Assembly: GCA_002083775.1 (NCBI GenBank)
Contig: MTEI01000001.1
Coordinates: 434,001 to 498,000, forward strand
Direction of reading: 5' to 3'
DNA length: 64,000 nucleotides
DNA from: Rhodoferax ferrireducens
Lineage (GTDB): Bacteria; Pseudomonadota; Gammaproteobacteria; Burkholderiales; Burkholderiaceae_C
The notes beneath the pieces were generated by a model. It was not told the origin of the DNA. It saw only the letters and a list, made by a program, of their open reading frames with translations, and ran no database searches. Below, piece after piece: positions 33,705 to 41,025 of this stretch (the stretch's first letter is position 1; each line of letters opens with the position of its first letter). The translations under genes were made by a program, and so were the position numbers.

Positions 33705-34913
33705 ATGTCTTCAAAGCCACCCCGCACCACCCGTCACCCCGCATGGGAAGTATTTGGGGTGTTTTTGCGCTTGGGGCTGACCTCGTTTGGTGGGCCGGTG
33801 GCGCACCTGGGGTATTTCCGCAACGAGTTTGTCACCCGCCGTGGCTGGCTGACCGAGCGTGCTTATGCCGATCTGGTGGCGCTGTGTCAGTTTTTGCCTG
33901 GCCCGGCCAGTAGCCAGGTGGGCATGGCGATTGGTCTCCTGCGTGGCGGCTACGCGGGGGCAGTGGCCGCCTGGTTGGGGTTTACATTGCCGTCGGCGTT
34001 GTTGCTGGCAGCGTTTGGGTTGGGGCTGGCGCAGGGGGCGGATGATGTGCCCGCAGGCGTGCTGCACGGCCTGAAACTGGTGGCGGTAGCGGTGGTGGCG
34101 CAGGCGGTGTGGGGTATGGCGCGGCTCTTTTGCATCCGCGCCTGGCAGCGCGCCCTGGCGGTGGTGGCCGCCGCTGTGTTGCTGTTGCAACCTGCGGTGG
34201 GCATGCAACTGGCCGTGCTGGGGGTAGCCGGGTTGCTCGGGCTGTGGATAGCTCAAACGCCGGTGGTGGGGCAGCATGATGAGACGGTTTATCCGGTCAA
34301 GCCCAGAAAAGGTATAGCTTTATTGCTCTTATTTTTGATACTGCTGCTGGGTTTGCCGTGGGCCGCGCAGGTTTGGCCGCAGGCAGCGCTGGAGCTTGTC
34401 AGTGTGTTTTACCGCGTGGGCGCACTAGTGTTTGGCGGCGGGCATGTGGTGCTGCCCCTGCTGCAGGCCGAGGTGGTGCCGCGCGGCTGGGTCAGCCTGG
34501 ACACGTTCATGGCGGGTTACGGTGCGGCGCAGGCGGTGCCGGGGCCACTGTTCACGTTTGCAGCATTTCTGGGTGCGGCGCTGCCAGGACCGCTGGGTGG
34601 CGTGACCGGGGCGCTGCTGGCGCTGCTGGCCATCTTCCTGCCGTCGTTTTTGCTGGTGGTGGGTGTGCTACCGCTTTGGGCGCAGTTGCGCCAGAACCAG
34701 CGGGCGCAAGCGGCGCTGGCAGGCATCAACGCGGCGGTGGTGGGCCTGCTGCTGGCGGCGCTGATTCAGCCGGTGGCCACCAGTGCTTTGACCTCGTTGG
34801 CCGATCTGGGCGTGGTGCTGCTGGCCTTGCTGGCGCTGATGCGCTGGCGCTTGCCAGCATGGGCGGTCGTGTTGGGCTGCGGTGTGGCCGGGTGGTTGCT
34901 GGGCATGCTGTAG
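33705..34913 (+). CDS. chrA: Chromate transporter ChrA
   Basis: A 402-residue two-domain CHR protein with about ten to twelve membrane segments. Both halves have the family pattern: FLRLGLTSFGGPVAHLGYFR with CQFLPGPASSQ in the first, and YRVGALVFGGGHVVLPLL with AVPGPLFTFAAFLG in the second. ChrA exports chromate, sometimes sulfate-linked. ATG 33705 gives a standard N-terminus. No chrB regulator lies nearby. A weak repeat-like stretch (about 34308-34355) falls in the linker between halves. Confidence 0.92.
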   Translation: MSSKPPRTTRHPAWEVFGVFLRLGLTSFGGPVAHLGYFRNEFVTRRGWLTERAYADLVALCQFLPGPASSQVGMAIGLLRGGYAGAVAAWLGFTLPSALLLAAFGLGLAQGADDVPAGVLHGLKLVAVAVVAQAVWGMARLFCIRAWQRALAVVAAAVLLLQPAVGMQLAVLGVAGLLGLWIAQTPVVGQHDETVYPVKPRKGIALLLLFLILLLGLPWAAQVWPQAALELVSVFYRVGALVFGGGHVVLPLLQAEVVPRGWVSLDTFMAGYGAAQAVPGPLFTFAAFLGAALPGPLGGVTGALLALLAIFLPSFLLVVGVLPLWAQLRQNQRAQAALAGINAAVVGLLLAALIQPVATSALTSLADLGVVLLALLALMRWRLPAWAVVLGCGVAGWLLGML

Positions 34914-34997
34914 CTGCTGGGGGTTACCTTGCTGCCAAACGGGTTGCCAAGCGTCTTGCACAATGGCGGACCTTCCCAACCCCAACCCCACACACGC

Positions 34998-35471
34998 ATG
35001 CGTTACGCCATTCTTTTTGTCTGCATGGGCAACATCTGCCGAAGCCCTACGGCTGACGGCGTGTTTCGCCAGAAGTTGATTGACCACAACCTGAGTCACG
35101 CGGTGCGTGTGGATTCGGCGGGCACCCACAACTACCACCCTGGCAGCCCGCCCGATGCCCGCTCGCAAGCTGCTGCCGAGCGGCGCGGTTACGACCTGTC
35201 AGCCCTGCGTGCGCGCCAGATCGTTGAGGCCGACTATGCCGCGTTCGACCTGATTCTGGCCATGGACTGGGACAATTTGGCTCTGCTGCAGGACGACTGT
35301 CCGCCAGAGCACCAGCACAAACTGCGCCGCCTCACCGAGTTTTGCCAGTACCACGACAACCCGGTGGTGCCTGACCCGTATTACGGTGGCGAGCGCGGCT
35401 TTGAGCAGGTGCTGGACTTGGTGGAAGACGCGTGTGACGGGCTGATCAGCCACGTGCGGCGTCAGATGTGA
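34998..35471 (+). CDS. Low-molecular-weight protein tyrosine phosphatase
   Basis: A 157-residue phosphatase. The P-loop is VCMGNICRSPTADGVF (C-x5-R-S near residues 9-15) and the general acid is in the VVPDPYYGG segment. Bacterial members act on protein phosphotyrosine, often in polysaccharide export, but no such genes are nearby. ATG 34998 starts just before the P-loop as usual; an upstream extension is unlikely. It lies about 85 bases after chrA. Confidence 0.92.
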   Translation: MRYAILFVCMGNICRSPTADGVFRQKLIDHNLSHAVRVDSAGTHNYHPGSPPDARSQAAAERRGYDLSALRARQIVEADYAAFDLILAMDWDNLALLQDDCPPEHQHKLRRLTEFCQYHDNPVVPDPYYGGERGFEQVLDLVEDACDGLISHVRRQM

Positions 35472-35524
35472 TTCTCGGTCCTTGCTTGATAAAAGCAAGT
35501 CGAAAACCCTGCAAAATACCCCAT

Positions 35525-36919
35525 ATGCATCAAGCCGCCGCACCTACCCCTGGTTTCCTCCCACCTGATGACGCCCAGCGTGCCACGCTGCACAACGAGG
35601 TGCATGCCCGGCCATCGGCGCGCATCCGGTTACCTGCATTGATCTTTGATGTGGCGGTGCTGCATGCGGGCGTCTCGCGCGAGATGGCTTGGGCGCATTT
35701 GTGCCAGCTGCCCGGGCGCGCTGACCTGCCGCTGGAGCGCCTGCAAGACAACTTTTTGCGCCTGCGTGGTGAAGGCTTCACCGTGAAGTGGGAACGCCAT
35801 AGCGAGTTCTCGCGGTACACCATCGTGCAACCGCTTCCAGTGCACGCCACGCTGAGCGCGGCTGAGCCTGATTTGATGTCACATCTGGCTGTGCCTGCAA
35901 CCTGGTTACAGCAAATACCCGGGCGTACCGTATCGGCCATTCAGTTGGTGATGCTGAACGCGCCGCTGGACGATGCCCCGGCGCTGATGACGCAGGCCAT
36001 GGCCTGGCTGGGTGCGCGCTCGGTGGTGGCTTCGCTGATGGGTAGTAACGCCATGAACGTGGCACCAGCGGCTGCGTCCCCTTTGCAGGCGCGCGGGTAT
36101 CAACACCCGGTGGGGCACTCCTGGGTGCTGACGCAGTTCAACATTCAGGGTGACGGTTTCGAGCGCATGTTGGTGATTGCGCCTGAAGGCACCAGTCAGA
36201 CACGAGCTGGGCGCATTGCCGGGCGACTGCTGGAGCTGGAGATTTACCGCTTGATGGCGCTGCGCGGCCTGCCGGTAGCCAAGGCGTTGGGGCCGATGCT
36301 GGCACGTGCCGAAAACGAGCTGTCGACCATCACTGCCCGGCTGGAGCACAAGGCTGCTTCCGATCAGGAGTTGCTGGACACGCTGGTGTCTTTGGCGGCC
36401 AGCGTAGAACGCGCCACCGCCGAGAACATTTACCGCTTTTCTGCCACCCAGGCCTACTACACGCTGGTGAACCAGCGCATCTCCGAGCTGCGTGAAAAGG
36501 CCATTCCCGGCACACAGATGATTGGCGAGTTTTTGCAACACCGGATGGCGCCGGCCATGGCCACGGTGGCGTCGACCGCGCGGCGGCTGGCCTCGCTGTC
36601 GGAGCGGGTGGCGCGTGCCAGTGATTTGCTGCGCACGCGGGTGGATATTGCTACCGAGGCGCAAAACTCGGAGCTGCTGGCCAAGCTCACCCGCGGGCAA
36701 GAGATGCAGCTGCATTTGCAAAGTACCGTGGAAGGTCTGTCGATTGCGGCCATCTCTTATTACGTGATCAGCTTGCTGCTCTACGGTGGCAAGGCGCTCA
36801 AGGCGGCGGGCCTGCCGATCAACCCCGAGATGGCTGCCGGGGCTCTGGTGCCGGTGGTGCTGTGGGTCGTGTGGCGCACCACCCAAAAAATTCACGCCAA
36901 GCTGGTGGCCAAACACTGA
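35525..36919 (+). CDS. DUF3422 family membrane-anchored protein
   Basis: A 464-residue protein of unknown function. The early HNEVHARPSARIRLP segment and the DGFERMLVIAPEGTSQTRAGRIAGRLLELEIYRLMAL region are typical of DUF3422. A long helical part (about residues 270-390) precedes two membrane segments near the C-terminus (ISYYVISLLLYGGKAL and AAGALVPVVLWVVW). No enzymatic motif is visible. Its end faces a perfect bidirectional terminator. Confidence 0.85.
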   Translation: MHQAAAPTPGFLPPDDAQRATLHNEVHARPSARIRLPALIFDVAVLHAGVSREMAWAHLCQLPGRADLPLERLQDNFLRLRGEGFTVKWERHSEFSRYTIVQPLPVHATLSAAEPDLMSHLAVPATWLQQIPGRTVSAIQLVMLNAPLDDAPALMTQAMAWLGARSVVASLMGSNAMNVAPAAASPLQARGYQHPVGHSWVLTQFNIQGDGFERMLVIAPEGTSQTRAGRIAGRLLELEIYRLMALRGLPVAKALGPMLARAENELSTITARLEHKAASDQELLDTLVSLAASVERATAENIYRFSATQAYYTLVNQRISELREKAIPGTQMIGEFLQHRMAPAMATVASTARRLASLSERVARASDLLRTRVDIATEAQNSELLAKLTRGQEMQLHLQSTVEGLSIAAISYYVISLLLYGGKALKAAGLPINPEMAAGALVPVVLWVVWRTTQKIHAKLVAKH

Positions 36920-36930
36920 GCTGGCATGAA

Positions 36931-36954
36931 AAAAGGGAGCCTTGGCTCCCTTTT
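36931..36954. terminator. Bidirectional intrinsic terminator
   Basis: AAAAGGGAGCC and GGCTCCCTTTT form a perfect 11-bp palindromic stem with a TT loop between two convergent genes, followed by T or A runs on both strands. Confidence 0.9.
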
Positions 36955-36978
36955 GTTGAGGTAACGACCGCAATCAAT

Positions 36979-37968
36979 TTACTTGAACGGTGTCGGACGC
37001 GGGGTCTTGTCGGCTGAGGGTGGCAAGATGGGCATCGCAAAGTTGGGTTGGTCGCCCGTCAGGGTTTTCAGGAAAGACACGATCTGGGCGTTTTCGGTAG
37101 GCGTGTATTTCTTGCCCAATTGCAGACGCCCCATGATGTCAACTGCTTCGGTCAAGGTGTCAACAGCGCCGTCGTGGAAATAGGGGTAGGTCATTTCAAC
37201 GTTGCGCAAGGTGGGCACCTTGAAGTTGAAGCGGTCAGCATCCTTGCCAGTCACGGCAAAGCGGCCTTCAGCAGCGGTCTTGGCCTTGTAGGGCTCAACC
37301 ACACCCATCTTCTGGAACGAGGCGCCGCCCACGGCCGGGCCATTGTGACAAGCCACGCAACCGCTTTCCTTGAACAGCTTGTAGCCAGCAGCTTCGTCGG
37401 TGCTCAAAGCGTCTTTTTTGCCCAGCAGCCACTGGTCAAAGCGCGAATTGGGCGTGACCAGGGTCTTCTCGAACTCGGCAATGGCGGTGGTGACACCATC
37501 AATGTCGATCTTCTCGGTGCCAAACACTTGCTTGAAGTCGCGCACGTAGGCGGGAATCGACTGCAGCACGCCAACCGCCAACGTGTGGGTGAAGCCCATT
37601 TCGCCCGGGTTGGCGATCGGGCCGCCGGCCTGTTCTTTCAGATCAGCGGCACGGCCGTCCCAGAACTGGGCCACGTTCAGGCTGGAGTTCAGCACGGTGG
37701 GCGAGTTGATGGGGCCTTGCTGCCACTTGTCGCCAATGGACGAGGGCAGGTTGTCGCTGCCACCCATGGACAGGTTGTGGCAGGAATTGCAGGAAATAAA
37801 CCCGGACTTGGACAGGCGCGGATCAAAATACAACTTTTTACCCAGCTCAACCATGCCAATGTTGATTTGTGCCGGCGGTTTGATAGGCTGGATCAGTTCT
37901 TGTGCTGCCGAGTAGATCGGGGCAAGACTCAGGGCGCTGACTGCCGCTGCAAGAATGCGTAGTTTCAT
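36979..37968 (-). CDS. Dihaem cytochrome c peroxidase
   Basis: A 329-residue periplasmic CcpA/MauG-family protein that reduces hydrogen peroxide with electrons from cytochrome c. A signal peptide (MKLRILAAAVSALSLAPIYS) is followed by haem motifs CNSCH (residues 60-64) and CVACH (204-208) and the conserved LYFDPRLSKSG, GGSDNLPSSIG and VPTLRNVEMTYPYFHDG. It is divergent from oxyR and shares its OxyR-type site, so peroxide induction is likely. Confidence 0.93.
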   Translation of the reverse strand: MKLRILAAAVSALSLAPIYSAAQELIQPIKPPAQINIGMVELGKKLYFDPRLSKSGFISCNSCHNLSMGGSDNLPSSIGDKWQQGPINSPTVLNSSLNVAQFWDGRAADLKEQAGGPIANPGEMGFTHTLAVGVLQSIPAYVRDFKQVFGTEKIDIDGVTTAIAEFEKTLVTPNSRFDQWLLGKKDALSTDEAAGYKLFKESGCVACHNGPAVGGASFQKMGVVEPYKAKTAAEGRFAVTGKDADRFNFKVPTLRNVEMTYPYFHDGAVDTLTEAVDIMGRLQLGKKYTPTENAQIVSFLKTLTGDQPNFAMPILPPSADKTPRPTPFK

Positions 37969-38099
37969 ATGTCTTTTCCTTGAAGTTGAGAGTTGTGCCT
38001 GAAATCAGATGCAGATCAAAAGAACCAGAAATATCGGGCACGGCGGGACTTTAACCACGCCCGGCATGTGGCCTAATGATGTAAGTCAATGATTCATAA

Positions 38100-38136
38100 G
38101 ATATTTTTACCTATAGAGCCTATAGCTTCAATCTAT
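38100..38136. promoter_or_regulatory. OxyR-binding site between the peroxidase gene and oxyR
   Basis: The OxyR pattern is four tetranucleotides spaced by seven bases (ATAG-N7-CTAT-N7-ATAG-N7-CTAT). Here CTAT (38111-38114), ATAG (38122-38125) and CTAT (38133-38136) are exact, with the inner T and A of the N7 spacers also matching (ATAGCTTCAATCTAT). The first tetramer is GATA. It lies 21 bases before oxyR. Confidence 0.8.
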
Positions 38137-38156
38137 ACCAACCTTGTCGAGTGCCC

Positions 38157-39062
38157 ATGAAATTGTCTGCCTTACGTTACCTGGTGGCCTTCGCCGACCA
38201 GATGAGCTTCAGCCGCGCTGCCGAGCAGTGTCAGGTGTCCCAGCCCAGTTTGAGCGTAGCCCTGCAACGTCTGGAAGACGAACTGGGCGTGAAACTGATC
38301 GAGCGTGGCAAGCACCACATGGGCCTGACCGAAGTGGGCGAGCGGGTGGTGGTGCAGGCGCGCAAAAGCCTCGAAGAAGTTGGGCGCATCGAGACCGTGG
38401 CGCAGTCGGGCCGCGACCCTTTGAGCGGCACGTTTCGCCTGGGCGTCATTCACACCATTGCGCCGTATCTGCTGCCCGACCTGATCCCGGCGTTGCGCCA
38501 GATGGCACCCGATTTGATGCTCTATATTGAAGAGAGCATGACCGCGCTGCTGGCTGATTACCTGAAATACGGCACGATCGATGCCGCCATCATTGCTTTG
38601 CCGTTTGACATTCCCGGCATCGACACCCAGGCGCTGTACGACGAAGAGTTTGAGGCGGTGGTGCCCAAGGGCCACGCCTGGGCGGGCCGCACCCATGTCA
38701 CAGCGCCAGAGATCGGCACCGAAGATGTGTTGGTGCTCAAGGCGGGCAACTGTTTTCGCGAGCAGGTGCTCGACGCCTGCCCCGAGATCAGCCACAACGA
38801 CGCGTCCATGCGCCAGGGGCACTTCATCGAGACGATCCGGGCCATGGTCGCCTCAGGCTATGGTGTGTCGGTGTTGCCCAAAAGCGCCTTGTCGGACTTG
38901 TACAAGTCTGACTTGGTGGTATCCATCCCGTTTGACGCGCCCGCGCCTTTGCGCCGGGTGGCATTGGCCTGGCGGCGCAGCTCAGCACATGACCAGGTGA
39001 TTGCGGCTTTGCTGGCGGCTGTCAAGGTAATGAACAAACCGGCGTATCAAGTCTTGGTGTGA
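38157..39062 (+). CDS. oxyR: Peroxide-sensing LysR-type regulator OxyR
   Basis: A 301-residue LysR regulator. The N-terminal helix-turn-helix reads YLVAFADQMSFSRAAEQCQV. The redox-active cysteines fall at C199 and C208 (GNCFREQVLDAC), the same positions and spacing as in E. coli OxyR, so disulfide sensing of peroxide is very likely. ATG 38157 is chosen over GTG 38151. Neighbours fit the regulon: cytochrome c peroxidase (divergent), then a ZIP transporter and Dps. Confidence 0.94.
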   Translation: MKLSALRYLVAFADQMSFSRAAEQCQVSQPSLSVALQRLEDELGVKLIERGKHHMGLTEVGERVVVQARKSLEEVGRIETVAQSGRDPLSGTFRLGVIHTIAPYLLPDLIPALRQMAPDLMLYIEESMTALLADYLKYGTIDAAIIALPFDIPGIDTQALYDEEFEAVVPKGHAWAGRTHVTAPEIGTEDVLVLKAGNCFREQVLDACPEISHNDASMRQGHFIETIRAMVASGYGVSVLPKSALSDLYKSDLVVSIPFDAPAPLRRVALAWRRSSAHDQVIAALLAAVKVMNKPAYQVLV

Positions 39063-39184
39063 AGTCTTTTGGCGAAGCTTGTGTATTGCTATTGGCGTTC
39101 TATCGTCATTGAGTTTGCCTATTTTTGACATTCAGGCAATTCATTGGTCATGAGACGGTCGAGCCCGTACAGTACGGGTTAACT

Positions 39185-40135
39185 ATGCAACATTCAACTG
39201 CCACTGTACCCGCCAAAAACCAGCCCTTTCCCGGCTGGCTGGCCACACTGTGGGTCCATGCGCGAGAGCACAGCGCGGCAGCCATCGGCCTGGGCCTCGC
39301 TTTGCTGGGGGTGCTGGCGCTGCTGGTGCAAAGCCTTCTACAACTGGCTGTGGGCGATGTGGGGCCGGGCATGCGTTACGCCATGCTGGGTGGTGCGGCC
39401 GGGCTGGCGGCCACGGCGCTGGGTGCCTTGCCAGCTTTGGCGCTGCGCAGCATTCCTCAAAAGCTGGAAGACACTTTGCTGGGATTTGCCGCAGGGATGA
39501 TGTTGGCGGCCAGCGCGTTTTCATTGCTGCTGCCGGGGTTGCAGGCCGGTGCCGACATTCTGGGCAACAAGCCGCTGGGTGCTGCGGTGGTGGTGCTGGG
39601 CATGGCGCTGGGCGTGCTGCTGATGCTGGGCCTGGACCAGTTCACCCCGCACAAGCATGATCAGACCGGCCCGTGTGGCCCTGCGCCAGACCATTGCGGG
39701 CGCGTCTGGTTGTTCGTCTTTGCCATTGCCTTGCACAACCTGCCCGAAGGCATGGCGATTGGCGTGAGCTTTTCGCAAGGCGACATGAGCGTGGGCTTGC
39801 CGCTGGCCACCGCGATCGCCTTGCAAGACATTCCGGAAGGGTTGGCCGTGGCGCTGGCCTTGCGCAGCGCCGGGTTGACACCGCGGCTGGCGGTGTGGGT
39901 GGCGGCTGCTAGTGGTTTGCTGGAGCCGCTGGGTGCGTTGCTGGGGGTGGGGCTGTCCAGCGGCTTTGCACTGGCTTACCCGACGGGCCTGGGTCTGGCC
40001 GCGGGTGCCATGCTGTTTGTGGTGTCGCATGAAGTGATTCCGCAAACGCACCGCAATGGCCACCAGACGCCCGCCACCATTGGACTGATGATCGGGTTTG
40101 CACTGATGATGGTGCTGGACACCGCTTTGGGTTGA
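39185..40135 (+). CDS. ZIP family metal transporter
   Basis: A 316-residue inner-membrane transporter of the ZupT/GufA type with about eight hydrophobic segments. The metal-site motifs are ALHNLPEGMAIG and ALQDIPEGLAVA; a histidine-containing loop (HKHDQTGPCGPAPDHCG) precedes them, as in ZIP proteins. Divalent zinc, iron or manganese is the expected cargo. ATG 39185 is preferred; an earlier in-frame start adds 20 unrelated residues. With oxyR before and dps after, a role in metal supply under oxidative stress is plausible. Confidence 0.85.
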   Translation: MQHSTATVPAKNQPFPGWLATLWVHAREHSAAAIGLGLALLGVLALLVQSLLQLAVGDVGPGMRYAMLGGAAGLAATALGALPALALRSIPQKLEDTLLGFAAGMMLAASAFSLLLPGLQAGADILGNKPLGAAVVVLGMALGVLLMLGLDQFTPHKHDQTGPCGPAPDHCGRVWLFVFAIALHNLPEGMAIGVSFSQGDMSVGLPLATAIALQDIPEGLAVALALRSAGLTPRLAVWVAAASGLLEPLGALLGVGLSSGFALAYPTGLGLAAGAMLFVVSHEVIPQTHRNGHQTPATIGLMIGFALMMVLDTALG

Positions 40136-40155
40136 TTTTTTAAAGGAGTAAGACG

Positions 40156-40650
40156 ATGAGCAAGAAAAAAGTGAGTTTGCCGAACATGGACATCGGTATT
40201 GACGCCCAGCAGCGTGAAGACATTGCCAAGGGCCTCTCAGGCCTGCTGGCTGACAGCTACACGCTGTATCTGATGACGCACAACTTCCATTGGAACGTGA
40301 CCGGGCCGCAATTCAACAGCCTGCACAACATGTTCATGGACCAGTACACAGAGCAGTGGAACGCGCTGGACCAGATCGCCGAGCGCATCCGCGCGCTGGG
40401 TTTCCCCGCGCCGGGCACCTACAAGGAATATGTCAAGCTGGCGTCCATCAAGGAGGTGGATGGCGTGCCCAAGGCTACCGACATGATCCGCCACCTGGTG
40501 GCCGCGCAGGAAGCCACGGCCCGCACCGCCCGCAAACTGTTCCCGGTGGTGGACGCCGCCAATGACCAGCCCACGGCCGACGTGTTGACCCAGCGCATCG
40601 ACATCCACGAAAAAACGGCCTGGATGTTGCGCAGCTTGCTGGAGGAGTAA
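40156..40650 (+). CDS. dps: Dps ferritin-like DNA-protection protein
   Basis: A 164-residue Dps-family protein that oxidises and stores iron in a dodecamer. The ferroxidase residues are in LMTHNFHWNVTGPQF, HNMFMDQYTEQW and ALDQIAERI. The lysine-bearing N-terminal tail (MSKKKVSLP) may bind DNA. It has an AAAGGAG ribosome binding site and follows the ZIP gene by 20 bases, so the two are probably cotranscribed in the OxyR region. Confidence 0.94.
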   Translation: MSKKKVSLPNMDIGIDAQQREDIAKGLSGLLADSYTLYLMTHNFHWNVTGPQFNSLHNMFMDQYTEQWNALDQIAERIRALGFPAPGTYKEYVKLASIKEVDGVPKATDMIRHLVAAQEATARTARKLFPVVDAANDQPTADVLTQRIDIHEKTAWMLRSLLEE

Positions 40651-40719
40651 ACGGCCTGAAGTCCGGCAGTTCGCTGGACTTCAGAGCGACCGCGCATCAC
40701 TGCGGCAAATAGGGCCAGT

Positions 40720-41001
40720 TCAGGCGCTGGCGCAAAGCTTGATAGGAATGGTGGTGCGCGCCTGATTGGTAGGCAACTGTGGCCCGGTCCATTCATACAG
40801 CTCAATGGTGTGCGGCTGGCATTGGGTGCATCCGCTGGCGCACGCCGTCCCGCCGGGCAGTTTGCATGCCCGGCCTTTGCGCTCCAACATCGCCAGCATG
40901 TCGCGCAAGGCACTTTGGTCAGTGTCTAGCGCCATGGCCATGTCAAGCAGGCTGGCGCGCCGGTGTGCCCGCAAGTAGTCTGATAAACGTGAAATGATCA
41001 T
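40720..41001 (-). CDS. feoC: FeoC-like iron-transport regulator
   Basis: A 93-residue winged-helix protein. LSDYLRAHRRASLLDMAMALDTDQSALRDMLAMLERKGRA is the FeoC DNA-binding or dimer fold, and CKLPGGTACASGCTQC supplies cysteines for a possible iron-sulfur cluster. ATG 41001 has a GAGG ribosome binding site; an upstream GTG adjoins the feoB stop. It is the last gene of the feo operon and may protect FeoB from proteolysis or sense oxygen, as shown for relatives. Confidence 0.8.
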   Translation of the reverse strand: MIISRLSDYLRAHRRASLLDMAMALDTDQSALRDMLAMLERKGRACKLPGGTACASGCTQCQPHTIELYEWTGPQLPTNQARTTIPIKLCASA

Positions 41002-41025
41002 GATCGGGTGCCTCGCGCTAGTCAC

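Noticed and set aside
34308..34355. A further copy of the family-1 palindrome in chrA
   Set aside because: Only AGCTTTATTGCTCTTA-type similarity remains, without the paired stem; it could be ordinary membrane-protein coding sequence.
39089..39122. A second OxyR site before the ZIP transporter gene
   Set aside because: Only one ATTG-N7-CTAT half is present and the internal positions do not match.
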